A DNA stretch of 16,419 nucleotides, taken from contig CAJKLB010000046.1 in NCBI GenBank assembly GCA_905200615.1, positions 1-16,419 on the forward strand, in the 5' to 3' direction. The DNA comes from an uncultured Selenomonadales bacterium (GTDB lineage: Bacteria; Bacillota; Clostridia; Christensenellales; QALW01). Below, in pieces: positions 7,815 through 15,619 of this stretch. The notes beneath the pieces were generated by a model. The model saw only the letters and a list, made by a program, of their open reading frames with translations, had not been told where the DNA came from and made no database searches. Within the stretch, counting starts at the first letter, position 1, and each line of letters starts with the position of its first letter. A program made the position numbers and the translations under genes.

Positions 7815-8098
7815 TCATTTTATCTGTACCAAGATTACGCGCTTCTTCTCATGTCCGCAGACGCTAATCCGTGTACCCGCTTTGTCAGTAGAAACGACAA
7901 AGCCACAATCAATACACAGCGCACCATTCGATGCCTTAAGCGTCTTCCTCGGTAAACAGAACAGGGCAGCCCTCCGGAGTGTAAACCGTTTTTTCAATAA
8001 AGTCCAAAAAATTTTCAATTTTCCTTTGGGCGAGCTCATTACAGCACAAGGGAATGTTCAACGGTCCCCTCAATATTGCACTGCCGTATCTTTCTCAT
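7815..8098 (-). pseudogene. Frameshifted small Cys-rich protein gene
   Basis: A strong start (AAAGGAG, 6-7 nt, ATG at 8096-8098) opens MRKIRQCNIEGTVEHSLVL and then stops at TAA. The next frame (8037-7936) continues ELAQRKIENFLDFIEK then TVYTPEGCPVLFTEEDA before another stop, and the third frame gives GALCIDCGF, later AGTRISVCGHEKKRVILVQIK, ending at TGA 7815-7817; CRFY is visible in the second frame between these two pieces. Joined, the parts look like one protein of roughly 90-100 residues with a helical N-terminus and a Cys-x-x-Cys plus Cys-Gly-His end, suggesting a metal-binding module. An alternative is a real 74-residue protein starting at 8039 (its ATG overlaps the first TAA), but the first half of that frame is basic and not protein-like. 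It lies 25 nt upstream of the giant surface-protein gene, whose transcript may cover it. Confidence 0.5.
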
Positions 8099-8141
8099 TT
8101 TATTCTCCTTTCCTCTACGGCCATTGGCTTACAGTCCCTTA

Positions 8142-8158
8142 CTGTTATAGGATAACAG
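8142..8158. promoter_or_regulatory. Perfect 17-bp palindrome upstream of the surface-protein unit
   Basis: CTGTTAT (8142-8148) and ATAACAG (8152-8158) are perfect inverted arms around AGG. On the minus strand the site contains TATAAC, a possible -10 box, but no good -35 box lies at 16-18 nt, as expected for an activator-dependent promoter. It lies between the terminator of the regulator gene and the start at 8098, where the promoter of the surface-protein transcript must be. Candidate operator; the binding protein is unknown. Confidence 0.45.
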
Positions 8159-8224
8159 AAAAAACCGATTTTGACATCACCCGTTTCAGAGAGTAAAACG
8201 GGCAGGATCAATGTCGGTTTTTCG
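8159..8224 (-). terminator. Terminator of the two-HTH regulator gene
   Basis: Nested stems: an outer pair AAAACCGA (8161-8168) with TCGGTTTT (8214-8221) and an inner pair CCCGTTT (8180-8186) with AAACGGG (8196-8202). Read on the minus strand it ends in a run of six T (complement of 8159-8164). It begins about 12 nt after the TAA of the regulator. The structure is roughly symmetric. Confidence 0.7.
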
Positions 8225-8235
8225 AAGAATACGAC

Positions 8236-9435
8236 TTATTTCAGCATATATTTTTTTAATTCCTGCCGCTGGTGAATACCCAATTTTTGCAGGACAGTGG
8301 AGATATACCGTTTCACGGTATGAGAAGATATTTTCATATGCGCTGCGATTTCCTGATTTGTCCATCCGCGCGCCGCCAACATAGCGGCCGCAAATTCAGT
8401 GGTTGTCAAATCATCCGCGACATCATGTCCGGTCGCCGGATTGTGTATTTTCCTCCATCCGGCGGAAAATCGATAAGTAATGGCGATGATCCTTTTGAAA
8501 TCCTCCGGCCAGCCCGGTTTAATGACCGCTTCCAACATTCCGCCAAGAAGTCCATGATGTTCTCCGAAGCCCTCAATCAAATCGTCAGGGCGGGCAATTT
8601 CCCATGCGGCCAGCAGATGCTTCTGTGCCTTCTCTGTTTGTTTTAAACTCATATAATCCATAACCGCAACCAAATGCAGGTAAATAGCCGGAATAGGATA
8701 CTGATCCGCCCCCATATCCAGCGTGGCCTCTACGATCCCCACACTTTTTCCATATTCCTCTTTCAGATACAGATAGTGAGCCTGAACATACAGGGCAAAC
8801 GCCCGCAAGCCAGATGGCAGCAACGGCAGGAACTCCCGTGTGGGAGGCATTTCTTCCGGCAAAGGAAGATGCAGAAGCACAGATGAGGCAAAAACAACAA
8901 AGGCTTCGATCGCACGGACATAGGGAGCCTTTTGCGCCTTGACCGCCAAGGTATGTTTGATCTCTGTCAGCGCATACCGGGCATGTTGAATCTGACCGAC
9001 AGATAAATTTGCATAGGCATAAATCAGGCAAGCGGAAAGACGGTACGCCGCGTCGGAACAGGTCAAGTACAGTTCCGCCTCCTGTATAGCCTTTTCATGC
9101 TGACCGCTGAAATAATGATACTCCATAAGCGCAATCTCTTTTCCGGGACCTTCTTCCATTTCATTGATGGAATCCACACAGTACCCCGGTTCAAAAGACG
9201 TGTTCATCAACGGCATGAATCCCGTAAAGTCTTCCGGTTGCGGTCGGGAATGCCGAATAACTGCGTCTCCCTTTTCCTTTCGCGGATCCTTCGGTTTCAT
9301 CGCATTGGACGGGATGCCCCAGGATTTTCCGAATTTACGGATCCCATTGATCCGGCCTTCAGCGCAATATTTCTGTACCAACCGATCTGAAATCTTCCAT
9401 TTTTTTGCAGCTTCCTGCACAGTGATATATTCCAT
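8236..9435 (-). CDS. Transcriptional regulator with N-terminal MerR/excisionase HTH and C-terminal LuxR HTH
   Basis: 399 residues, cytoplasmic. Residues 1-50 (EYITVQEAAKKWKISDRLVQ, then GIRKFGKSWGIPSNAMKP) match the excisionase/MerR-like helix-turn-helix of the HTH_17 type. Residues about 95-340 are helical with repeat-like spacing, probably a TPR-type sensor or assembly domain. Residues 343-398 (LTTTEFAAAMLAARGWTNQE, then ISSHTVKRYISTVLQKLGI) are a LuxR/GerE HTH. The ATG at 9433-9435 is preferred because GGAGG lies 7 nt upstream; a start 16 codons earlier would have no ribosome site. A weak promoter candidate is TTGAAA (9494-9499) with CATATT (9470-9475), spacer 18. The gene lies on the same strand immediately upstream of the surface-protein unit but is separated by a terminator. 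It may control that unit; target and signal are unknown. No receiver or other known signal domain is seen. Confidence 0.88.
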   Translation of the reverse strand: MEYITVQEAAKKWKISDRLVQKYCAEGRINGIRKFGKSWGIPSNAMKPKDPRKEKGDAVIRHSRPQPEDFTGFMPLMNTSFEPGYCVDSINEMEEGPGKEIALMEYHYFSGQHEKAIQEAELYLTCSDAAYRLSACLIYAYANLSVGQIQHARYALTEIKHTLAVKAQKAPYVRAIEAFVVFASSVLLHLPLPEEMPPTREFLPLLPSGLRAFALYVQAHYLYLKEEYGKSVGIVEATLDMGADQYPIPAIYLHLVAVMDYMSLKQTEKAQKHLLAAWEIARPDDLIEGFGEHHGLLGGMLEAVIKPGWPEDFKRIIAITYRFSAGWRKIHNPATGHDVADDLTTTEFAAAMLAARGWTNQEIAAHMKISSHTVKRYISTVLQKLGIHQRQELKKYMLK

Positions 9436-9901
9436 ATGAAGCCTCCGTATATTTCTTTCCGTGAGCGACAATATGATTCGCAACTCCGCACACTTTCAAG
9501 CTATATTTTAAAAATATTTCTCCTTATTTCCTATTCAAATATGCGAATACTTTTTACAATAATTCTCCTAATTTTTCTGTTCGCTATTGCGTATAGTTAT
9601 ATTATATTCCTTTACCCGCCCGCTTGCAAGTGATGAATGAGTTCCAAACTAAATTTTATATTTATTTTCAGCTTCCTTGTATGAAATCTGCAGTGCCTAT
9701 GGAAATGATTTCCCTCCCATTATATTCTTTTGCGCATGTAATGGCTTTTTATTATGATAATCGTCTCAAGTCAATCACCGGCACATTTTTTGTGGCGCAA
9801 GCTAAATAAAAGCGGGACGGCCGAATCGCTCTATGAAGCGCAGGTCATAGTTTTATACCGAGAAAAAAAGAAATAAGAAACATGAAAAAGCCTCTCTCTT
9901 G

Positions 9902-10225
9902 TCAATGGACAAGCTTATATTCATTATACGAAGAAAGCAGTGTTTTGATATCAATGTTTATATACTTGCCATATGGAATTTTCACGAATCTGTGAGCGCA
10001 TATTCCGGATGTTCTTCGTCCATCATAGATGCTTCCCTTGCCTTTTCGAAATGCTAACCGATAAACAAACAGCTGAAAAAGGCTCCTTAAAAATAAATTA
10101 TAGCTTTACGCTTTGTAAGGACCTGCGTTCGTCAGTAGAATCATTCCGTTGACGATTCTTTTATCGTCCTGAAATGATATACACCTATCATTTGAATATA
10201 AACGATATTTTTTATTGTTTCTCAT
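9902..10225 (-). pseudogene. Possible decayed gene with one in-frame stop
   Basis: One minus-strand frame of 108 codons runs from an ATG at 10223-10225 to TGA at 9902-9904 and is interrupted only by TAA at 10106-10108. The first part contains SFQDDKRIVNGMILL and AGPYKA. The second part contains AFRKGKGSIYDGRRTSG, then HRFVKIPYGKYINIDIKTLL. Both parts look like real protein in composition. The first part faintly recalls the DD-R-NG region of IS5-type transposases, but this is too short to claim. There is no clear ribosome site. It could be a chance open frame, given the AT-rich setting. Confidence 0.3.
10172..10193. repeat. 8-bp perfect inverted repeat
   Basis: AAATGATA (10172-10179) and TATCATTT (10186-10193) flank a 6-nt spacer. 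It is not followed by a T tract, so it is not a clear terminator. It lies about 460 nt upstream of the promoter at 10656 and within the possible decayed gene, so a regulatory role is uncertain. Confidence 0.35.
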
Positions 10226-10655
10226 TCTGCATCAAAATCAGACCGCATCCGTATTAAAGATTTTTCTACAATTTTTGTGTAATTTTAAAACAGCATAAAA
10301 TACAAAATGTATAAAACGAACAGAAAAAAATATATTTGTTTATTTATTCATATTTGCATATTATTGAAATATTCAAATATATTAAGGTCAATGGCTTTGC
10401 GAAAACCCATTCATATCCGCTTTTAACCGAAAACAAATTATCTGCTGTTACGGCAATGTGACCGCAAAGAAAATTCCGGCTGTGAATGAATCCCATCCCC
10501 GTCACGGCGTCTGCCGGTCAATTTTCGATATCCGTTTGAGCAAAACAAAAGATTTTTTAGAGGCTATGTCACCTAGGAACACCAACCTGCTTTCGCTCTT
10601 TCTTTTTGTTCGATTCTATTTTACAAAAAATATTAATAAAAATTTATTTTAGGTA

Positions 10656-10684
10656 TTGCCTTCTGCTCCGGCATATGATAGAAT
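10656..10684 (+). promoter_or_regulatory. Promoter of the DUF5060/DUF4038 gene
   Basis: TTGCCT (10656-10661) and TAGAAT (10679-10684) are separated by 17 nt. Transcription would begin near 10691, giving a leader of about 36 nt before the ATG at 10727, with the ribosome site GAGGTG at 10715-10720 inside it. Confidence 0.7.
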
Positions 10685-10726
10685 GAGTTGAAAACGGCCT
10701 AATTGGTCTGAATTGAGGTGTTTAAA

Positions 10727-12352
10727 ATGAAAGTACAAACATGGCTTGCCAACGAATTGACGTTTACAAGCACCAAAACGTATAAAAATCCCTTTGAAGA
10801 CGTTACGCTTGACGTCTATTTTTCCTGCGGCAGAAAAACGCTGCGTATTCCCGCTTTCTGGGACGGCGGCAATACCTGGCGTGTCCGTTTTGCCTTACCT
10901 TCTGCCGGTGTGTGGGAATACACAACCGAATGTGACGATCCGGAAAATAAAGGTCTTACGGGTTCAGGAACGGTGGAATGTGAAAAGTATAACGGTACGC
11001 TGGATATATATAAGCATGGATTTATTAAAGTAATCCCCAATGTGCGCTATTTTGTATACGATGACGGTACTCCTTTCTTCTATTTAGGAGATACGCACTG
11101 GAACTTTGCCGTAGAGGAATTTGACGAGGCGGGCGAATTTGTCGGAGACATTCAAACCGATTCCCATTTCAAATATATTGTAGATAAACGTGTGGAGCAA
11201 GGCTTTAATGTTTATCAGTCCGAGCCGATCGGCGCAAGATACAAAATCGGCAACGGCGTAAGTGAAGAGGATGTCAAGGGTTTTCAGGATCTTGACCGGC
11301 GTTTTGCCTATATCGCGCAAAAAGGTCTCGTTCACGCCAACGCGCAGCTGGTATTTCCGCACGAATTAGTAAATTTTGAGCGCTACGAAGATACTGCGTA
11401 TTTAGAAAAGCTTGCCCGCTATTGGGCTGCCCGCTACTCGGCATACCCCGTACTTTGGACCTTAGGACAGGAAGTAGACAATGATTTCTATTTTACCCGC
11501 GGCGATCAAAAGCGCTTTACCAAAGAGCAAAATCCCTTTAAAATTATCGCCAAAGGACTGCATAAAAATGACGCCTATAAACATCCTCTGACGGGACATA
11601 TGGAATACTGTTCCATTCATTCCGGCCCCGGCGGTGACGGAACCTGTGCCTCTACCTCGGCTTTCCGTGAAGTGGAAGGACATAACTGGTACGGCTATCA
11701 GTGGAGCCGCCCTTTAAACTGTGCCATGGATTTTGAATTTGCCAAAGACGCTATGATGAATGGCCAAGGCAAAGTCTGCATTCTTTATGAATCCCGCTAT
11801 GATCATCTTTGGACGAAGCACTTCGGTGCCCGTGCACAAGGATGGTGGGCTTTTCTGAACGGCCTATATGGTTACGGCTACGGTGCCATAGATATCTGGC
11901 TGTATAAAAGCCGGTACGACATTGACAGAGAAAGCAATGACGGTCTGGAGGCTATTACTCCGGAAGATAAACAAATGCCCTGGAGTAAGAGCGTAGAATT
12001 TGAAACGGCCTATCAGGTTAACTACATGCGCGAGTTTTTCCAAAAACTAAAATGGTGGCGCCTGATTCCCCGATTTGATTCGCCTGCCTACTTTAAAGCC
12101 GACGGTGAGAATTTCTTCTCAATTGCTACAGATGAGCGTAAAACAGAAGTAATCTATTTTTATAATCAAAATTATGCTACCGGTACGCTGAATGATCTGG
12201 ACATAGGAGAATATACGTATCAATGGTTTAATCCGCGCACGAATGAATATTTAGAAAAGCATAAATTCGTTCCGGACGCGCACCGCAGCTATCATTTGGA
12301 GCAGAAGCCCGATAAACAAGACTGGGTAATCCTGATTCAAAAAGTAAAATAA
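10727..12352 (+). CDS. Putative glycoside hydrolase, DUF5060 + DUF4038 (apiosidase-like barrel)
   Basis: 541 residues with no signal peptide or membrane segment, so predicted cytoplasmic. Residues about 1-90 form a small beta-sandwich of the DUF5060 type (IPAFWDGGNTWRVRF, SAGVWEYTTECDDP). Residues about 95-440 form a DUF4038-type TIM barrel, opened by VYDDGTPFFYLGDTHWNFA. Candidate catalytic acids are E249 in TLGQEVDND and E355 in ILYESRYDH, at barrel-strand ends as in retaining clan-A-like enzymes; this is inference. Residues about 445-541 form a C-terminal beta domain. The ATG is chosen because GAGGTG is 6 nt upstream; the in-frame GTG at 10718 overlaps that ribosome site. DUF4038 includes GH140 apiosidases, but the substrate here cannot be told from sequence. 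It is monocistronic and convergent with the GH99-like pair. A cytosolic location suggests action on imported oligosaccharides. Confidence 0.85.
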   Translation: MKVQTWLANELTFTSTKTYKNPFEDVTLDVYFSCGRKTLRIPAFWDGGNTWRVRFALPSAGVWEYTTECDDPENKGLTGSGTVECEKYNGTLDIYKHGFIKVIPNVRYFVYDDGTPFFYLGDTHWNFAVEEFDEAGEFVGDIQTDSHFKYIVDKRVEQGFNVYQSEPIGARYKIGNGVSEEDVKGFQDLDRRFAYIAQKGLVHANAQLVFPHELVNFERYEDTAYLEKLARYWAARYSAYPVLWTLGQEVDNDFYFTRGDQKRFTKEQNPFKIIAKGLHKNDAYKHPLTGHMEYCSIHSGPGGDGTCASTSAFREVEGHNWYGYQWSRPLNCAMDFEFAKDAMMNGQGKVCILYESRYDHLWTKHFGARAQGWWAFLNGLYGYGYGAIDIWLYKSRYDIDRESNDGLEAITPEDKQMPWSKSVEFETAYQVNYMREFFQKLKWWRLIPRFDSPAYFKADGENFFSIATDERKTEVIYFYNQNYATGTLNDLDIGEYTYQWFNPRTNEYLEKHKFVPDAHRSYHLEQKPDKQDWVILIQKVK

Positions 12353-12373
12353 ACGAACATTGATCATCACATA

Positions 12374-12424
12374 AGAAGAAGCCGTCTTCACATTTTATGT
12401 GTAACAAACGGCCTTTCTTTTTTA
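12374..12424 (+). terminator. Terminator of the DUF4038 gene
   Basis: GCCGT (12381-12385) pairs with ACGGC (12408-12412), extended outward by AAGAA against TTCTT, with an inner CACAT/ATGTG stem. A long T-rich tract follows. It begins about 20 nt after the TAA at 12350-12352. Confidence 0.75.
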
Positions 12425-12461
12425 ATTTTTCTAATCAAATTCATCTTCAGCATATTAAACA

Positions 12462-12492
12462 AAAACATCCCATGGCAATCATGGGATGTTTT
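12462..12492. terminator. Bidirectional terminator between convergent genes
   Basis: AAAACATCCCATG (12462-12474) and CATGGGATGTTTT (12480-12492) are perfect 13-bp arms with a 5-nt loop, with A-rich and T-rich flanks on the two sides. It lies 6 nt after the stop of the minus-strand gene at 12499 and also backs up the plus-strand terminator at 12374-12424. Confidence 0.88.
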
Positions 12493-12498
12493 CATTCT

Positions 12499-13548
12499 TT
12501 ATCGTTCGGCTTCTATCGCTTCTTTTACTGCTTGAATACGACTTTCATCCAGTTTTTTGGATCCGTCTTCGTTATACAGCTGATTTCCGTTTGCATCTAC
12601 CGCAAGGGTCGGGCAGATCCATCCGCCTTCATCATGTTCGTTCCAAGCATAAAGAATTAAGGTATTGGCAAGCGTGGCCGCCTTATTCTCTTCCTGCTTT
12701 AAATACCGAAGTGCGTCTTTTAAATGAGCTTTGATTTCTTCCGCTGTAGCATATTCTATCCAGCTATCCGCGCCGGGCTTGGTCCAGGTTACCGGATTAT
12801 CCCACCGCGTACCGTTATGCCAGCCGGTAGTTACGGGAAGCACGCTTTGCAGTCCGGAATTTTTTTGATTTTCCCAAATTTCCTCAGTTGTTTTTACAAG
12901 ACTTGCGAAACTAGCGCCGCCTGAACCGCCTACCGCGTAACGGGAAAGCGCGTCTGCTCCCGCCTTTCGGCTCTCTTCCGGCCGGCCGCCCATAAGAACG
13001 GTAAAAGGCTCAGGCAGTTTCAACTGCCGGCAAAGCGCCGAATAATATCGGATATCTTCTGCAATCGCGTCATAATTTTTTCCGGTACCAAAGTAATACA
13101 TCAGCGGCCGATCGTCAAGAACGGTCATATAATAATCTTCTTGCAGCAGCACGGCGATTTCTTCTCTGGCATATTCTTTGCCGATAGCGTTACCGTCAAG
13201 GATAGCACACAGCTTTATTTTATCTTTATACTTGCTCGTAGTATGAAAATCTCGCGCTGCCCTCAGCCCGCTGTTATACCAAACATAAGCAAAATAATCG
13301 ATACCCGCGGTTATGGCATATTCCATTTCCCTGTCAAAATCCTCTTGGGTATAATCAGGAATCACGACGTGGCCATCATCCGTTACCTGCGCATAAAACG
13401 GAGCGCGAAAATGATATTTTGCCGGACTTAACGAACGTTCTACCTGGGAAATAACACTTTCCGGTTTACCGTCATGCGCATACCACGCATCCCAACGGAT
13501 AGCACCTACAGCAGTTTTACTGTTTCTTTTGTCTTTCCCTTTTTTCAA
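12499..13548 (-). CDS. GH99/WbsX-like barrel protein, non-exported paralogue
   Basis: 349 residues, essentially a single catalytic-type domain with no signal peptide, CBM or membrane segment, so predicted cytoplasmic. It shares long identical runs with the catalytic part of the upstream gene (VERSLSPAKYHFRAPFYA, AGIDYFAYVWYNS, YAWNEHDEGGWICPTLAV), so the two are recent paralogues. The WNEHDEG motif places E304 and E307 at the E-x-x-E-G spacing of the GH99 active site; WbsX-like proteins and GH71 carry related motifs. The start is TTG at 13546-13548, with GAGGTG 7 nt upstream; no ATG lies near. It begins 27 nt after the stop of the secreted paralogue, so the two form an operon. The likely role is hydrolysis of imported oligosaccharide fragments. 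The exact family and substrate are unproven; a glycosyltransferase-associated WbsX role is the main alternative. Confidence 0.82.
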   Translation of the reverse strand: MKKGKDKRNSKTAVGAIRWDAWYAHDGKPESVISQVERSLSPAKYHFRAPFYAQVTDDGHVVIPDYTQEDFDREMEYAITAGIDYFAYVWYNSGLRAARDFHTTSKYKDKIKLCAILDGNAIGKEYAREEIAVLLQEDYYMTVLDDRPLMYYFGTGKNYDAIAEDIRYYSALCRQLKLPEPFTVLMGGRPEESRKAGADALSRYAVGGSGGASFASLVKTTEEIWENQKNSGLQSVLPVTTGWHNGTRWDNPVTWTKPGADSWIEYATAEEIKAHLKDALRYLKQEENKAATLANTLILYAWNEHDEGGWICPTLAVDANGNQLYNEDGSKKLDESRIQAVKEAIEAER

Positions 13549-13575
13549 ACGAGCTCACCTCTTTTTTACGGTTGC

Positions 13576-15501
13576 TTATTCTTTGGGGTTTTCGGTAGTA
13601 TCAGGATTTTTTTTCTTTTTTACAGCAATCACAACTACGGCTACAACCACAGCAGCTACAACCACACCGCCTACTACAAACCATATCCATGTATTTCCGC
13701 TACCGCTGTCCTGTTGAACAGCATTCGAATCTGTCGGTTTTGCCGTAACAGCTGAAGTCGGTGTACTTGTAACAAGGGTGTCCATATTTTCAATTTGTTC
13801 AAGTTCCCCGCCATTTTTATATTTTTCAATGGCAGCTTTTACCGCTTGAATGCGACCGTCATTGATTTTTTTGGATCCGTCTTCATTATACAACTGATTC
13901 CCGTTTTCATCCACGGCAAGAGTAGGACAAATCCAACCGCCTTCATCATGCTCATTCCAAGCGTAAATGATTACCGTGTTGGCCATAGTAAACAGCGTAT
14001 TTTTTGTTTGTTGCATGTACCAAAGAGCATTTTCCATATGCTCCTGAATTTCCGCGTCGGTACCGTATTCTGCCCAACTATCTGCACCGGGTTTGGTCCA
14101 AGTTACCGGATTATCAATTCGGGGACCGTTATGCCATCCGGTAGTAACGGTAGGCACAAACTGCATTTGATCGGCGGCATGATTATTCCATGTTTTTACA
14201 GCGTTATTCATCAATTCCTTAAATGAAACACCGTTGGAACCGCCGATAGCATAATTAGAAACGGCATCCGCATAGGCGCTGTAGCTTTCGCTGGCACCTA
14301 AATTCATAACAACCGCAAAAGGTTCGGGGATTCCCAAAGTAGCGCAGAGGCCACGATAATATTCAATATCTTCCGCGATCCCACCAATATTTCCCGAATC
14401 TCCAAAGTAATACATCAGCGGGCGGCCGTCAAGCACAGTCATATAGTAATCTTCTTTTAAAAGCGTAGCCATTTCTTTTCTGGCATAATCTTTTCCGATG
14501 GCATTGCCATCAAATACCGCGCAAAGTTTTACATCGTTCTTATATTTGCTTGTGGTATGAAAATCTCTGGCATCCCGCATATCGCTATTATACCAAACAT
14601 AGGCGAAATAGTCGATACCGGCTTCAATGGCATATTCCATTTCTTTGTCAAACTCAGCCTGCGTATACTGAGGAATAATAATACCGCCTTCCTCGGTAAT
14701 TTCCGCATAGAACGGCGCGCGGAAATGGTATTTTGCCGGGCTCAAAGAGCGCTCTACCTGGGAAACGACACTATCCTCTACGCCGTCATGTGTATACCAA
14801 GCATCCCAGCGAATCGCGCCTACGCTGGTAACATCGCTTCTGGTCGCTTCCAAAGCGTTAATATGCGTCATTTCCACGTCGGTAGGTCTTATAATTTCAA
14901 TACCGTTTACCTCACTGGTTTTTACCAAACTTAAATCATCCATACAGAAAGCCGGGCCAAGCGTATTTGCGGTGCCATCTGCCTCCTGACCGCGCACCTG
15001 TGCATAGATATAGCAATGATCTAAGCCTTTATCTAAATCAAAATCTATAGCACCGGAGAATTCAAATTTCTGCCATTCCGTGGTAAGTGTCTTTTTTTCA
15101 CTGGTCTTATATGAATCCTTTGTTTCTCCCGTAGGACGGTAATTGATAACAAGCTGACAGTTAGCCGCGCCTTCATCGTTATCCCGAAGTTTTACCCAAA
15201 CACTGGCTTTATATTCCCCGGGGCCGTTCTCCATCATAATATCGGTAATATTCATTGCGTGAATGGAATATTCATCGGCACGGTTTTCTATTAACATACC
15301 GTATTCGCCCGAATGCGCATATTCACCATCCACATACAGATCATGGGCGTTTCCGTAATTAAAAAATCCGGTTTCATCACCTTCTTCAAGATCACCGTTT
15401 TCCAGCAATTCTTCTGTAGCGGCAAATGCCGTGAGCTGGAGCAGCCCGATACTTGTAAACAGCATAGCCATAACAAGCATCATACATAAAAATTTTTTCA
15501 T
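13576..15501 (-). CDS. Secreted, membrane-anchored GH99/WbsX-like protein with N-terminal CBM
   Basis: 641 residues. Signal peptide about 1-28 (MKKFLCMMLVMAMLFTSIGL, cleavage near AFAATE). Residues about 31-197 form a jelly-roll carbohydrate-binding module of the CBM4/9/22 type (ELLENGDLEEG at the start, FCMDDLSLVKT at the end). Residues about 200-562 form a GH99/WbsX-like barrel (GAIRWDAWY near the start), with YAWNEHDEGGW giving candidate catalytic E517 and E520. A Thr/Ser/Pro-rich linker (570-600) leads to a transmembrane helix about 605-627 (valine-rich) and a KKKK stop-transfer. There is no sortase motif, so the enzyme would be tethered by the helix on the outer face of the membrane. The ATG has AGGAGG 6 nt upstream. 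It is first in an operon with the non-exported paralogue. Probably an endo-acting enzyme on a surface-bound polysaccharide, perhaps an alpha-mannan by analogy with GH99. The substrate is inference. Confidence 0.87.
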   Translation of the reverse strand: MKKFLCMMLVMAMLFTSIGLLQLTAFAATEELLENGDLEEGDETGFFNYGNAHDLYVDGEYAHSGEYGMLIENRADEYSIHAMNITDIMMENGPGEYKASVWVKLRDNDEGAANCQLVINYRPTGETKDSYKTSEKKTLTTEWQKFEFSGAIDFDLDKGLDHCYIYAQVRGQEADGTANTLGPAFCMDDLSLVKTSEVNGIEIIRPTDVEMTHINALEATRSDVTSVGAIRWDAWYTHDGVEDSVVSQVERSLSPAKYHFRAPFYAEITEEGGIIIPQYTQAEFDKEMEYAIEAGIDYFAYVWYNSDMRDARDFHTTSKYKNDVKLCAVFDGNAIGKDYARKEMATLLKEDYYMTVLDGRPLMYYFGDSGNIGGIAEDIEYYRGLCATLGIPEPFAVVMNLGASESYSAYADAVSNYAIGGSNGVSFKELMNNAVKTWNNHAADQMQFVPTVTTGWHNGPRIDNPVTWTKPGADSWAEYGTDAEIQEHMENALWYMQQTKNTLFTMANTVIIYAWNEHDEGGWICPTLAVDENGNQLYNEDGSKKINDGRIQAVKAAIEKYKNGGELEQIENMDTLVTSTPTSAVTAKPTDSNAVQQDSGSGNTWIWFVVGGVVVAAVVVAVVVIAVKKKKNPDTTENPKE

Positions 15502-15516
15502 AGTTCCTCCTAAAAT

Positions 15517-15544
15517 AATTTATATTAAGTGCCTAAGCACTCAA
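15517..15544 (-). promoter_or_regulatory. Candidate promoter with embedded palindrome for the GH99-like pair
   Basis: On the minus strand TTGAGT (15539-15544) and TAAATT (15517-15522) are 16 nt apart, both only partial matches. Between them lies the inverted repeat AGTGC-CTAA-GCACT (15528-15541 region), where an operator would block RNA polymerase. Alternatively the pair is read through from the metalloprotease gene upstream, since no clear terminator separates them (118-nt gap). Confidence 0.35.
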
Positions 15545-15619
15545 CTATGATATAAAATGGTTTCAGCTATCTCCCCAGCTAAGCCGTGCCGCCGAACTTA
15601 AAATATCTTTTTAAACACA

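Larger units (their letters stand above)
9436..10655. other. AT-rich region between divergent genes
   Basis: About 1.2 kb between the regulator (minus) and the DUF4038 gene (plus), long for a promoter region alone. It holds a likely decayed minus-strand frame (9902-10225), an inverted repeat (10172-10193) and a small hairpin CTTGTC/GACAAG at 9898-9913. A plus-strand frame near 9756-9870 ending in SGTAESLYEAQVIVLYREKK has no ribosome site and is too short to judge. From 10260 to 10450 the sequence is very AT-rich. I see no tRNA, rRNA or riboswitch that I can support. Confidence 0.4.

Noticed and set aside
9436..9633. Plus-strand frame ending in a hydrophobic peptide (FTIILLIFLFAIAYSYIIFL)
   Set aside because: T-rich DNA produces hydrophobic codons by chance; there is no ribosome site, and the frame starts opposite the regulator's own start region.
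13474..14934. Plus-strand frames of 93-143 codons opposite the GH99-like genes
   Set aside because: Shadows of well-supported minus-strand genes; the two paralogues share sequence, so their antisense frames also look alike.
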